Position numbers and translations under genes: made by a program. Shown piece by piece: positions 6,633 to 15,285 of a stretch of 40,983 bases of DNA. Every line of letters starts with the position of its first letter. Position 1 is the first letter of the stretch. A model generated the notes under the pieces. It worked only from the letters and a program-made list of their open reading frames with translations, searched no databases and was not told where the DNA came from. The stretch lies in contig JAPLJF010000031.1 of assembly GCA_026388715.1 (NCBI GenBank), forward strand, positions 1 to 40,983, in the 5' to 3' direction. Origin of the DNA: Deltaproteobacteria bacterium. GTDB lineage: Bacteria; Desulfobacterota; Desulfobulbia; Desulfobulbales; Desulfocapsaceae.

Positions 6633-9062
6633 TTACTTTCCGGCGAGATTGATACCAAGGGGGTTACCAATATTTGCCAGGTTGAACAGCAGCATGATGC
6701 CTTGATCACCAGGGGTATAGTTGGAGCGCAGTTCAACAGACCAGCAGGCAGGTTGATAGATGAGGGAAATATCCTGTGCTATGGTCTGAGATTGAGAGAG
6801 CGAATGCTCGATTCTGTAGGCTGCGAAAATGGTGTCACTGATATGGGCCTTGGCAAAGACGTTGATCTCATGGATATCTCTGAGACCGTTGTAATAAGCA
6901 TAAAAGGGGCTGGCGATGTTATAACTATCTGTGTTGTTGTAGTAGCTATTTGTGCTGTTATAAGGAGAGCCTATGATTTTGTCTGTGCTGCTATAACGAT
7001 AATTCACACCGAGGGAGTCGCCGCGACTGTTACTGTAAATGCTGTCAAGGCTGTAGAGGACCACTCCTTCACCATATATGCCGATATTTGTTTGATAGGA
7101 GAGGACAAAGTTATCGATCGGGGTCCAGCCAAGTTTGAAACTGACAGGGGTCAGTGGGCGGTCAGAGTATTCCTGGCGGAGATCATAACTTTCCCAGACC
7201 TTGAGATAGCCATAGTCGTGGCCAGATTTTTTTTTGGTATCGTTGAAGATTTCAAAGAAATTATTAACCCCATAGGTGATAGCATTGCTATCCTGGATGC
7301 GGTCAACCTGATCAAAAAGAGGCAGGTCGTCCTGGTTGGTCTTCGGCAGGTAGTCATATTGGACATAGGGTCGGAGGCGATGATCCCAGCTTGTAGCCTC
7401 ATTCTCATTCAATCCAAAATTCCGAAGCAGGGTGGTGCCAACCTCACCATGCAGATTAAAGAGAGAGCGATTGGGGGTATCGCTTTGATCCCATACTCCG
7501 TCTCCGTTGGTCTGAACCATGTAGGAGGTATTCCGTACTCCGACTTCCGCCCGTGATTCAAGGTAGGCGCCGAGAGGGATAGGGGTGCTGAGACGGGGGA
7601 ACAGATCGAGGCGCTGGCCGCCAATACCGTTTTCACGCCAATAATTTACATAGTCGGCGTTCCAGTCAACGGTAAAAGATGTGTCAGCAAGGGGGAGAGA
7701 CCCGGTGAAATCCAGTCCCGGCAGTTTCCAGAGCGGGGTATAAGGTGTTTTTGGGTCTGCGCGGACATCGTTAATGGCCAGGAAATTAGTTTCCAGAGAC
7801 ATGGAATCCCATACCTTGAGAACCTTTGCGGTGTTGACGCGCTGATCGGCTGTCCAGTACTGGAAATTACGGCCATACATGGAGAGGAAACGATTGTTGG
7901 TTTCAGTGTATCCAGTAAAACCGGTGTTAAACTCGGTCAGGTAGTCACGATCAGAGACGATATCAAGATCGATACGGGTGTACAAATTGCTGGGAAGATC
8001 ATGGTCGACCTTGCCGCGGAACCAGTATCTGTCCGCATCAGTATGTGTGTAACCAGTTTCTCGATAATAGTCGATTTCGGATGGATCTGTGAGCTTGTCA
8101 TGGAGAAAGCTTCCCATGAAGGTCCCTTTTTGTGCCTCACCCAAGACATAACGAAATTCCGCTCCCGGCATAAATCCCCGGTTCGCATAGTATTCAGGGA
8201 ACAAGGTCAGATCAGTGGAGTCGGAGACATTGACAAAAAGAGGCAGGTCAAATCCAAAGCCATTGCGCGTAGAGCTGGAGATCTCGGGAAACATGAGACC
8301 GGTCTGACGTTTATTCTTAGCGGGTACCATCATCCAGGGAGTGTAGAGTACCGGCACATCTTTTATGCGAAAGGTGGCATTTTTCAAGACGGCGTACCCA
8401 CCCTCGGTGACTGTGGTGTCAGTACTGGCAAAGCTCCAAGGCGGAGTTTCGTTATTCTTCAGCTTACAGGTAATGACCCAGCCATTTTCGATATGATAGG
8501 TGTTAAACCCTGTTTTTTCAACGGTCTTTCCTTCAAGGTGCAGGTCTAGGGATTTACGCAGGATGGTGGCATCGGTAAAGGTGCCGGTTTCCTTGTTGAG
8601 ATCCATGACACCTTCTTCGGCTGAAATTTCATCGTTTGCACCCTTGATGTTCACATGGCCGCGGGCCTTGACTGAGCCGCGATCCATGTCATAGGCAATC
8701 CAGTCGGCCTGGATGGTTACTCTATCTTCATAGCGAGGGGTCGTGTCCTTTTTTAATGCTTGTCCAGTCGTTTTTTCTGGGGTAGAGGTTGGTTCTTCCA
8801 GAAGTTCTCCCCATTGTTTGTTTTTTTTCTGATTTTTTGATAGTTCTGGTGGAAGTAGTTCTCTTTTGGTGAGAACCACATTGCCCTCGGCAATAATGGA
8901 TTTCGGGTCTTCATAGCGGGTAATTTTGTCTGCGGCTATCTGCCATTCCTCGGTGGCGACAGTTTCGGCAATACCATTGCTGGCCGGGAATGACACGGCG
9001 ATCAAAGAGGTCAGGCAGAACAAATGGCTGGCACAATGGCGGGTGGTGAAGAGCTTTGTCAC
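6633..9062 (-). CDS. lptD: LPS-assembly protein LptD
   Basis: LptD is the outer-membrane beta-barrel that inserts lipopolysaccharide into the outer leaflet with LptE. The 809-residue protein starts at GTG 9062, preceded by AAAGGAG at the right spacing. A signal peptide is visible (hydrophobic LFCLTSLIAVSFPASNGIAE). The LptA-like periplasmic jellyroll follows at about residues 38-200 (ITRYEDPKSIIAEGNVVLT, IQADWIAYDMDRGSVKARGH). Then comes the barrel, with PWMMVPAKNKRQTGLMFPEI, many alternating aromatic strands, and a C-terminal block CWSVELRSNYTPGDQG. Only two cysteines that could form the intramolecular disulfide stand out, in TCKLKNNE and ACWSV. It is the first gene of an lptD-DHH pair. Confidence 0.92.
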   Translation of the reverse strand: MTKLFTTRHCASHLFCLTSLIAVSFPASNGIAETVATEEWQIAADKITRYEDPKSIIAEGNVVLTKRELLPPELSKNQKKNKQWGELLEEPTSTPEKTTGQALKKDTTPRYEDRVTIQADWIAYDMDRGSVKARGHVNIKGANDEISAEEGVMDLNKETGTFTDATILRKSLDLHLEGKTVEKTGFNTYHIENGWVITCKLKNNETPPWSFASTDTTVTEGGYAVLKNATFRIKDVPVLYTPWMMVPAKNKRQTGLMFPEISSSTRNGFGFDLPLFVNVSDSTDLTLFPEYYANRGFMPGAEFRYVLGEAQKGTFMGSFLHDKLTDPSEIDYYRETGYTHTDADRYWFRGKVDHDLPSNLYTRIDLDIVSDRDYLTEFNTGFTGYTETNNRFLSMYGRNFQYWTADQRVNTAKVLKVWDSMSLETNFLAINDVRADPKTPYTPLWKLPGLDFTGSLPLADTSFTVDWNADYVNYWRENGIGGQRLDLFPRLSTPIPLGAYLESRAEVGVRNTSYMVQTNGDGVWDQSDTPNRSLFNLHGEVGTTLLRNFGLNENEATSWDHRLRPYVQYDYLPKTNQDDLPLFDQVDRIQDSNAITYGVNNFFEIFNDTKKKSGHDYGYLKVWESYDLRQEYSDRPLTPVSFKLGWTPIDNFVLSYQTNIGIYGEGVVLYSLDSIYSNSRGDSLGVNYRYSSTDKIIGSPYNSTNSYYNNTDSYNIASPFYAYYNGLRDIHEINVFAKAHISDTIFAAYRIEHSLSQSQTIAQDISLIYQPACWSVELRSNYTPGDQGIMLLFNLANIGNPLGINLAGK

Positions 9063-9507
9063 AGTAAACTCCTTTGAGGAAAATGAAGAGCAAGTGGTAT
9101 ATTGGACTTCAGACCGACCTGACTGTTGTCACGTGTCAGGAGCGGGTTACGAGTCAGTGATATTGGACGATAAGTGAACATTGAATAATTTGAATAACGA
9201 TCAAAAATACTGTACTTAATCATTTTGAATGTTTCAAGTTATTCGTGTTTAAAAGTATGTTATTGTCAGTTGAGTGATGCCTGTTATTAAGTCCCGTTTG
9301 GTTGTATCTGTTTTTATTCAAGAGCAACTGGTCGTTATGGCAGAGCGTTTTTGTAAAGGAGATTGGGGCTGAGTGATCATGCTGGCCGCTGGTGTGATTG
9401 GTCAGGGTGAGAGAGGAAAACAGGGGGAGAATAAAAAAGTAACCGCTGATTGCTGGATGCTGAAGGGTTATAGTTTACGATTTACCTTGATAATGAGGGT
9501 GGATTGT
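9063..9507. other. Divergent intergenic region, no gene seen
   Basis: An AT-rich spacer between the divergent lptD and radical SAM genes. Open frames here, including 9373-9576, lack a ribosome binding site and any recognisable protein pattern. It presumably holds the lptD promoter on the minus strand, but I could not place a convincing pair of boxes. Confidence 0.5.
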
Positions 9508-9536
9508 TTTATTTTTCAAGTATTGTGTAGTATAAT
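9508..9536 (+). promoter_or_regulatory. Candidate promoter of the radical SAM gene
   Basis: A perfect -10 TATAAT at 9531-9536 lies about 47 bases before the ATG. The -35 region (TTTATT at 17-base spacing) is poor, so only the -10 element is persuasive. Confidence 0.35.
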
Positions 9537-9582
9537 TGAGTATCTTCTGAGTCCTTTAGTGAGCCTTGAGTATTAGCAAACG

Positions 9583-10557
9583 ATGAAATATCTTTTTGGC
9601 CCGGTTTACTCCAGGCGTCTTGGGCATTCACTGGGCATTGATCTTCTTCCTCCCAAAATTTGTACCCTTAATTGTGTCTATTGCGAAGTAGGACCAACCA
9701 CTGAGCTAACCTGCGAACGCAAAGAATATGTTCCAACGGAAGAAATCCTGAAAGAGATTGATCAGGTTCTTGAACAGGGGACGGGTGGGCGACCCATTGA
9801 TGTGTTTACCCTGACGGCCATGGGTGAACCTACCTTGCACACCGGGATAGGAAAAATCATTGCCTATTTGAAAGGCAAGACTGATAAGCCCGTAGCTGTT
9901 CTGACCAATGGCACACTTTTTTTTGATCCAAAAGTTCGTGCGGAGCTGTCTGCTGCCGATATTGTTATTCCTTCCCTTGACGCGGCCAGGCAGGAGAGTT
10001 TTGAGCGGGTGAATCAACCTGCGTCTATGGTGAACCTTGAACAGGTTATCGAAGGCCTTGCGCTCTTCAGGCATGAATTTCGCGGGGAGTTCTGGCTTGA
10101 GATCCTGTTGGTCAGAGATATGAATGACAGCCTTGAGGATCTTGTCGCCTTGCAACAAGCAGTGCGGAAGATAAATCCAACGCGGATTCAGTTGAATACA
10201 GTGGCACGGCCACCCATGGATGGCCGTGCCCGGCCTGTGACCCGAGGAAAGATGGAACAGGCCGCGGCAATGCTGGCGGATGGCTATGCCGGCAGGATCG
10301 ATATTCTGATTGATTTTCAGGCCATTGGGAAAAAAAGAGATGGGAATGAGAAGCAGGCGCGGGAGCAGCAGACTCTCGTTGAGGAAATCGCGGCCATGCT
10401 TCAGCGTCGGCCCTGTCCTCTTGAAGAGATTGATAAGGCCTTGCATGTGCAGGATCTGGATTTGACCAGGGAATGTGTGCAGATGCTTGTTGACACTGGC
10501 AGGATTGAGAAGATCGCACATGATGATAAAGAATTTTATCATTATGTAAATGTTTGA
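9583..10557 (+). CDS. Radical SAM protein, COG0731-like
   Basis: This 324-residue radical SAM protein resembles the COG0731 group (wyosine-synthase-like Fe-S oxidoreductases found widely in bacteria); its bacterial substrate is unknown. The N-terminus has FGPVYSRRLGHSLGIDL and the [4Fe-4S]-SAM motif CTLNCVYC (C-x3-C-x2-C, about residues 27-34). It is followed by a GEP motif (TAMGEPTLH), a central NGTLF strand and QLNTVARPP. The last about 70 residues (MLQRRPCPLEEIDKALHV to the end) look like a winged helix, as in other members. There is no good Shine-Dalgarno sequence before the ATG. It is followed by a structured leader and RNase E/G, and probably forms its own transcript. Confidence 0.85.
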   Translation: MKYLFGPVYSRRLGHSLGIDLLPPKICTLNCVYCEVGPTTELTCERKEYVPTEEILKEIDQVLEQGTGGRPIDVFTLTAMGEPTLHTGIGKIIAYLKGKTDKPVAVLTNGTLFFDPKVRAELSAADIVIPSLDAARQESFERVNQPASMVNLEQVIEGLALFRHEFRGEFWLEILLVRDMNDSLEDLVALQQAVRKINPTRIQLNTVARPPMDGRARPVTRGKMEQAAAMLADGYAGRIDILIDFQAIGKKRDGNEKQAREQQTLVEEIAAMLQRRPCPLEEIDKALHVQDLDLTRECVQMLVDTGRIEKIAHDDKEFYHYVNV

Positions 10558-10695
10558 ATGGCCTTGGGGAAAAAGAACTCATTTCTCAAGGCGCCTTGAA
10601 TAGAGTTGAGGAACGAGGATGGGATGACGCTCTGTGGCGTCTCCGAGTCCATGGAAGGCACCAGCTTACGTGGTAGTGGTGTTTATTTATTCTGC

Positions 10696-10730
10696 GATAA
10701 CCGGCAAAACAGAATGTCTTGCCGGTTATC
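10696..10730 (+). promoter_or_regulatory. Perfect 12-bp hairpin in the rne leader
   Basis: GATAACCGGCAA and TTGCCGGTTATC pair perfectly around an 11-base loop, about 65 bases before the RNase E/G start. There is no T-run, so it is not an intrinsic terminator. RNase E messages in enterobacteria are autoregulated through leader hairpins; a similar role is an inference. Confidence 0.55.
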
Positions 10731-10742
10731 ATGATTGTATCC

Positions 10743-10775
10743 GGCGTTATGCTGTCCGTTGAGGCAGATAACGCC
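10743..10775 (+). promoter_or_regulatory. Second leader hairpin upstream of rne
   Basis: GGCGTTAT (10743-10750) pairs with ATAACGCC (10768-10775) around a 17-base loop, ending about 20 bases before the start and next to the ribosome binding site. Upstream, 10558-10695 holds a further short stem (GACGC/GCGTC near 10626-10641) and several GGA triplets, but no gene. Confidence 0.45.
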
Positions 10776-10795
10776 TGGATCTGAGGAAAGTAAGG

Positions 10796-13039
10796 ATGAC
10801 TGAAAAGAAAATAAATCCTGAACAGGGAGCAATTCCTGAGCAGGGATATAAAAAGATCAAGGCGACAATAGGGGCCTGGTGGAAAAGTTCTGTGGTGGGT
10901 GAGCCTGAACCAAAGGCGGTTGTGCAAGATGTTGCGGGAGAGGAACAAGGGACTGTTGCGGAAGTGGTCCCGGAAACCGGTGAGCTGCAAAAAAAAGCGA
11001 ACAGAAGACCTGCCCGGCCGAGGCGGAAAAAAATAGAAGCCCCTCTTGAGGTGATTGAATCGGGTACTCTGCCCCGGATTGAAGAACAGTCAGGGGCAGA
11101 GGGTGAAAAAGCTGATCCTGGTCAGGATAACACGCAAGGAGCAGAGGCAGCAGTAGTGGCCGAGACCAGTGTGCCCCAGAAAAAAAGCGGCAGGAGACCT
11201 GCCCGGTCGAGGAGGAAAAAGCCCAGTGCGGTTGCGCAGGCAGGAGAAGATGAAGCCGCTGGTGCTCTTGAACCAATGGTTTCCAGTTCATCTCTTGAGG
11301 GGCGTGGGGCTGATGATGAGTCTCAGGTTCAAGAACAAGCTGAGGCAGCCGGAGATCAACCTGTAACCTCGGCACCGGCCAGTGAGCCAGGAAGACGTCC
11401 TTCCCGCTCCCGGGGAAGGAGAAAACATGCCCCGGAAAATCTTGATATTCAGGACGAGGAGAACGATGAGGTTCCTGATGTTGAAGATGAAAAGGCGGTC
11501 AAGAGTACAGTCAGCAGGTTGTTGATCAATGCCGAGGAGCCGGAAGAGTGTCGAATCGCCCTGCTTGAAGATGGTCGACTGGAATCCATTCATGTCTCAA
11601 CTGTTGCCCGCGAGCATACAAAAAGCAATATTTACAAGGCCAGGATTGTGGCGGTAGAGTCGAATCTGCAGGCTGCCTTTGTTGATTATGGGCCGGATAA
11701 AAATGGTTTTCTTCCCTTCAGTGAGATTCATCCCGAGTATTATCGGCATGATGTCAGTGAAAAGACCATGCGTCTGATTGAACAGCACCAGTGGAAAAAT
11801 CTGAATATCAATGAGGTGCTGGAGAGAGGCCAGGAAATGCTGGTCCAGATCGTGAAAGAAGAGGTGGGGAATAAAGGGGCCAATATGACCACCTATCTCT
11901 CGCTGCCGGGGCGCTGTGTAGTGCTCATGCCCGGCTCTGATTCTTCCGGGATATCCAAAAAGATCTCCGGTGAAGAGCGACGTTCGCAGTTGCGCGAGAT
12001 TATGGACAGTCTGGAGATCCCTGAAGGCATCGGCTGGATCGTTCGTACCGCCAGTGTAGATCTGACAGAGATCTCTTTGGCCAAGGACGTCAAGTATCTG
12101 TTAAAACTCTGGGATGAGATCAAAGGGAAAGGACAGGGGATGGACGGGGTCGGTCTGGTCTATCAGGATCATGACTGTGTGCTGCGGTTTCTCCGTGAAC
12201 ATTTTGATCCCGAGATCAAGGAGATCCTCGTGGATGATCTGGCTGCCATGGAAAAGGTCCAGGATTTTATTGATCTGCTGCCCGATAAACAAAAAAATAC
12301 CAAGGTCAGATTGCACAAGGGCGCCCGGCCGATTTTCAATCAGTATAACGTGGAAGACCAGATCGAATCGATCTATCAACCTCAGGTGTTTCTGCCATCT
12401 GGTGGCTCCATTGTTATTGATCCTACCGAGGCCCTGGTGGCCATTGATGTGAACTCAGGCTCCACCGGCAAGGGACAGAATTTTGAGGATTCTATCTTCA
12501 AGGCCAACATGGAAGCGGCAACAGAGCTGGCCCGGCAACTCCGGTTGCGGGATCTGGGTGGTCTGATCGTGGTTGATTTCATCGACATGCGGAGTCAGAA
12601 GAATATCCGCGAGGTGGAAAGGCAGGTCAAGGTTGCCATGAAACGTGATAAGGCTAAGGTGGATATCAGCCGGATTTCCAAGTTTGGATTGATGCAGATC
12701 TCCCGGCAGAAGCTTGGCGCCCCCATTGAGGCCCTTAATTACCAGATCTGCCCGCATTGCCTGGGGCGTGGCGTGGTGCGCTCGGTAGAAACCCTGGCCC
12801 TCTTTTATCTGCGGCGGATACAGACCGGTGCCAGCCGGAAGACGGTTGGCCGGGTGGAATGTCACTTCCCCCTTGATGTGGCCCATTATCTTCTGAATAA
12901 TAAACGTCATGAGTTGATTGATCTGGAAAACAGGCACAAGATCTCTGTGGATATCATCGCTGATCCTGCCTTGAAACCGGCGGATCATGAGATCTTGTTC
13001 CATAAGGAAGAAAAAGAGCGGCAGCCTCAAGAGCAGTAG
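10796..13039 (+). CDS. rne: Ribonuclease E/G with a long disordered N-terminal extension
   Basis: This Rne/Rng-family endoribonuclease acts in mRNA decay and rRNA/tRNA processing. The catalytic core runs from about residue 240: S1 domain (STVAREHTKSNIYKARIV, AFVDYGPDKNGFLP), 5'-sensor/RNase H region, catalytic aspartates in VAIDVNSGS (about 547-555) and VVDFIDMRS (about 590-598), and the zinc-link CPHC (about 651-654). In front lies about 235 residues of low-complexity acidic sequence. It carries three basic repeats about 65 residues apart: KKANRRPARPRRKK (66-79), KKSGRRPARSRRKK (129-142) and PGRRPSRSRGRRKH (198-211). In E. coli the disordered arm is C-terminal; here the C-terminal tail is short. 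The basic repeats probably bind RNA or partners. The leader is structured, and tatC follows after 42 bases. Confidence 0.92.
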   Translation: MTEKKINPEQGAIPEQGYKKIKATIGAWWKSSVVGEPEPKAVVQDVAGEEQGTVAEVVPETGELQKKANRRPARPRRKKIEAPLEVIESGTLPRIEEQSGAEGEKADPGQDNTQGAEAAVVAETSVPQKKSGRRPARSRRKKPSAVAQAGEDEAAGALEPMVSSSSLEGRGADDESQVQEQAEAAGDQPVTSAPASEPGRRPSRSRGRRKHAPENLDIQDEENDEVPDVEDEKAVKSTVSRLLINAEEPEECRIALLEDGRLESIHVSTVAREHTKSNIYKARIVAVESNLQAAFVDYGPDKNGFLPFSEIHPEYYRHDVSEKTMRLIEQHQWKNLNINEVLERGQEMLVQIVKEEVGNKGANMTTYLSLPGRCVVLMPGSDSSGISKKISGEERRSQLREIMDSLEIPEGIGWIVRTASVDLTEISLAKDVKYLLKLWDEIKGKGQGMDGVGLVYQDHDCVLRFLREHFDPEIKEILVDDLAAMEKVQDFIDLLPDKQKNTKVRLHKGARPIFNQYNVEDQIESIYQPQVFLPSGGSIVIDPTEALVAIDVNSGSTGKGQNFEDSIFKANMEAATELARQLRLRDLGGLIVVDFIDMRSQKNIREVERQVKVAMKRDKAKVDISRISKFGLMQISRQKLGAPIEALNYQICPHCLGRGVVRSVETLALFYLRRIQTGASRKTVGRVECHFPLDVAHYLLNNKRHELIDLENRHKISVDIIADPALKPADHEILFHKEEKERQPQEQ

Positions 13040-13081
13040 AAAGATCCTTTATCCTTTACCTTTCAATATTTACTTTTTTTT

Positions 13082-13777
13082 ATGGAACTGCAGAATAAAG
13101 CAGTAATTTTTATTGGTGAGTTGCGCAAATCGCTGCGGACCTTGGGAGTGGGGGTTATTGTCGTAACGATCGCAACCTTTTTTCTCACCCCTGATCTGCT
13201 GCGAGTTGTCCAAAATCATCTGGCGGAAAAGCTCTATTTTTTTACTGTGTCTGACCCGTTTCTGGCCCATGTAAAACTGGCCGCTTTTGCCGCCATTTAT
13301 GGTCTGATGCCGTGGGTGATGGTTGTTTTCTGGCGGGCCATCGGTAAACCATTTGGGGTTGCAGGGGCACAGTTATTCTTTTTTGTTCTCTTTACCACCC
13401 TGCTTTTTTATGCGGGGACGTTGTTCTGTTATTTTTTGACACTGCCTTTTGGGATCAAGTTTCTCATTGGATATGGTTCGGAACAACTTCGACCAGTTAT
13501 CTCTATCAGTCATTTCGTAAATTTTGTCACTCTGTTTCTCCTTGGATTTGGCACCATCTTTGAGCTTCCTGTTTTTATGGTCTTTCTGGTCAGGGTAGGG
13601 GTCTGTTCACGCAGTTTTTTTGAAAGAAACAGGCGTTATACTGTGTTGATTATTGCGATTATTGCTGCTGTGTTAACCCCGACACCTGATGTCGTGAACA
13701 TGGCGCTCATGGGTGTGCCCCTTTATCTTCTTTATGAATCCGGTATTGTGATTCTGTTGCTGATGCGGGTTAAATAA
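13082..13777 (+). CDS. tatC: Sec-independent translocase TatC
   Basis: TatC is the receptor for twin-arginine signal peptides in the inner membrane. The 231-residue product has the six hydrophobic segments of the family and its recognisable blocks: ELRKSL in the N-terminal cytoplasmic region, SDPFLAHVKLAAFAA, the FxxGFGTIFELPVFMVFL helix, and TPTPDVVNMALMGVPLYLLYESGI near the end. The conserved glutamate in the fourth helix (FELP) is present. The ATG is preceded by a T-run without a Shine-Dalgarno sequence, so translation may depend on coupling with rne, whose stop is 42 bases away. No tatA or tatB lies in the window. The gene is followed by the composite repeat element. Confidence 0.9.
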   Translation: MELQNKAVIFIGELRKSLRTLGVGVIVVTIATFFLTPDLLRVVQNHLAEKLYFFTVSDPFLAHVKLAAFAAIYGLMPWVMVVFWRAIGKPFGVAGAQLFFFVLFTTLLFYAGTLFCYFLTLPFGIKFLIGYGSEQLRPVISISHFVNFVTLFLLGFGTIFELPVFMVFLVRVGVCSRSFFERNRRYTVLIIAIIAAVLTPTPDVVNMALMGVPLYLLYESGIVILLLMRVK

Positions 13778-13835
13778 GAGGGAGTAGGGTACTGCAGGGA
13801 TGAGGGCATTGTTGTAGAAAATAATGTAGTTATCG

Positions 13836-14031
13836 AAATGGCAAGAACGGCATAAGAAGCCGTAGCAAAATAGTTAAAGAGGCACTGGTTATTTTACAAC
13901 CGCTCCTTGTGTTATCTGCCAGACACCATTCAAAGAAACACCCGGAAAAGATTGGCTGTTTCTTTGAAGCGGCCTAAGGTGCCGTAATAAAATAAGTAAA
14001 AAAGCACTGCTTATTTCATAACGGCACCTAA
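13836..14031. repeat. Composite palindromic repeat, copy A
   Basis: Three palindromes in a row. 13840-13908 is the solo module type (GGCAAGAACGGCATAAG, GCCGTAGCAAAATAG, then a TTATTTTACAACCGCTCCTT arm). 13929-13968 has 12-bp perfect arms TTCAAAGAAACA/TGTTTCTTTGAA. 13975-14031 has about 20-bp arms from TAAGGTGCCGTAAT to ATAACGGCACCTAA. Read on the minus strand it matches copy B (17336-17510) almost throughout, so the two are inverted relative to each other. Its minus-strand TTAG end contains the stop codon of tudS. It fills the gap between tatC and tudS. Confidence 0.8.
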
Positions 14032-14444
14032 AATTCTGTCAGATGGAAGCCATGTTTTTTGAGGAGAGCTGCAGTAATCCCGATCCTTCCTGAGATTCCA
14101 CAGGAAGGGCTGCCAGCCTTTAAAAAAATGGAAGTTACCTGCTGGCTCTGTGCCAACATGAGGGTCTGTTCTGCTCCCTTGATAAATTGCGGGCTCACAT
14201 CCATGCCATCCCGGGTTATTACTCTTGCCTTTCCCGAGAGGACATCGTAGCCATCGCCTTCAATGATGTCTGCCGCTGTTCTTGGGGTGGGAAGGCCCCC
14301 CATCTGTTCTGGACAGAAAGGAATCCATATCCCATCTTGCAGGCGTTGCCGACATGCCTGATTGGGCCGGGTTTGTCCATCATAACGGCTGCAAAGGCCG
14401 ACAAGACAGGCGCTGACCAGATAAATGGGTATTGGGGAAGGCAT
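14028..14444 (-). CDS. tudS: TudS/DUF523 family protein (thiouracil desulfidase-like)
   Basis: A 138-residue DUF523 protein. Characterised members (TudS) use a [4Fe-4S] cluster held by three cysteines to desulfurise 2-thiouracil. All three cysteine motifs are present: VSACLVG (Cys13), PFCPEQMGGLPTPR (Cys44) and KAGSPSCG (about Cys115). The conserved GDGYDVLSGKARVITRDG block lies between. A role in detoxifying or salvaging thiolated bases from tRNA is inferred by family. It is divergent from ftsB. The TAG stop lies within the terminal TTAG of repeat copy A, so the repeat begins exactly at the gene end. Confidence 0.82.
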   Translation of the reverse strand: MPSPIPIYLVSACLVGLCSRYDGQTRPNQACRQRLQDGIWIPFCPEQMGGLPTPRTAADIIEGDGYDVLSGKARVITRDGMDVSPQFIKGAEQTLMLAQSQQVTSIFLKAGSPSCGISGRIGITAALLKKHGFHLTEF

Positions 14445-14506
14445 GATGGGGGAATAATGGTTATGCAGCTTTTTCCATCCAGATGTTGATATTATTTTAG
14501 AAGCTT

Positions 14507-14839
14507 ATGAAAAGAACATATAAAACATCCTTATCGCCCTTGCAGCAGAAAAAGTTATATCGGATCTCCCTTCTGCTTGTTGTTATCTTTCTTCTGGCTC
14601 TCTTTTTTACTCCGGACAAGGGACTCTTTTTTCTGAGAAGGCAGAAAATGCGGGTTGTTGCCTTGAATGCAGAAAAGCAGAAACTGGTGGAAAAAAATAA
14701 TGCCTTGCGTGAAGAGATCAAGCGAGTGACAACCGATGTGCGCTATCTTGAGGAAGTGGCCAGAGAACAACATGGTTTGTTGAAAAAGGATGAAATGGTC
14801 TTTGACTTTTCACCTAAAGAACAGAAAAAGAGGCAATAA
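14507..14839 (+). CDS. ftsB: Septum formation initiator, FtsB/DivIC family
   Basis: FtsB/DivIC proteins are small bitopic membrane proteins that join FtsL and FtsQ in the divisome. This 110-residue protein has the expected plan: a basic cytoplasmic N-terminus, one membrane span (about 20-37, ISLLLVVIFLLALFF), and a periplasmic coiled coil (about 48-78, RVVALNAEKQKLVEKNNALR, then EEIKRVTTDVRYLEEVAREQ). The conserved end REQHGLLKKDEMVF is intact. The charged C-terminal tail is short. Other cell-division genes are absent nearby. Its stop codon lies within the inverted repeat at 14828-14870. Confidence 0.8.
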   Translation: MKRTYKTSLSPLQQKKLYRISLLLVVIFLLALFFTPDKGLFFLRRQKMRVVALNAEKQKLVEKNNALREEIKRVTTDVRYLEEVAREQHGLLKKDEMVFDFSPKEQKKRQ

Positions 14840-14870
14840 TAAGCTCTATAGAACCTTGTTATTGCCTCTT
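14824..14870 (-). terminator. Intrinsic terminator of the fmdB-type gene
   Basis: AAGAGGCAATAA (14828-14839) and TTATTGCCTCTT (14859-14870) form a perfect 12-bp stem. On the minus strand it is followed by a run of T, as expected for termination of the gene at 14913-15125. It overlaps the end of ftsB. A second stem AGGGATC/GATCCCT lies at 14882-14900. Confidence 0.6.
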
Positions 14871-14912
14871 GTGGCCTGGAGAGGGATCACACGGATCCCT
14901 GGCGACCTATGC

Positions 14913-15125
14913 TCAGGAAAAACCTGAACGGGAAGAACAGCCGGACAGGGCGCCTGATGGAATGGTTGCCCCTTTGGCCGGTTGGCCGCTGGTGGCTGAG
15001 AGGATTTTTTTGATGTTCGCGCTGTTACAGTGTTTGCAGTGGATGCTGTCAACGGCGGAGGCAATGAGTACCAGACTTTCAAATGTCTGGTTACAGTCAT
15101 CGCATTTGAATTCGTAGATAGGCAT
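14913..15125 (-). CDS. FmdB-type zinc ribbon protein
   Basis: A 70-residue regulatory-type zinc ribbon of the FmdB family. It has the MPIYEFKCDDC start and two knuckles, C8-x2-C11 and C30-x2-C33 (IHCKHCNS), which bind one zinc. The region after KKILSA is a Gly/Ser/Pro-rich, probably disordered tail. FmdB was proposed as a regulator of formamidase in Methylophilus; the function of most homologues is unknown. It is convergent with ftsB and ends before a minus-strand terminator. The gene stands alone. Confidence 0.8.
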   Translation of the reverse strand: MPIYEFKCDDCNQTFESLVLIASAVDSIHCKHCNSANIKKILSATSGQPAKGATIPSGALSGCSSRSGFS

Positions 15126-15285
15126 TTTGGTTCCCTTGGTAATTTTAAAATAATAGAATAAAGACAGAAGAGGATTGAAGTGTGTTGCAAGAAGTTCTCT
15201 TTTTATTTGCTGAATGATATAATTTGTCTTTTCCGGATTTTGTCAAGGTGTCCTTGCATGAAAAGAACGTGCTGGCAATAAGCTT

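Noticed and set aside
6573..7556. 327-residue plus-strand frame
   Set aside because: Antisense to lptD, which has full family motifs; no start signal.
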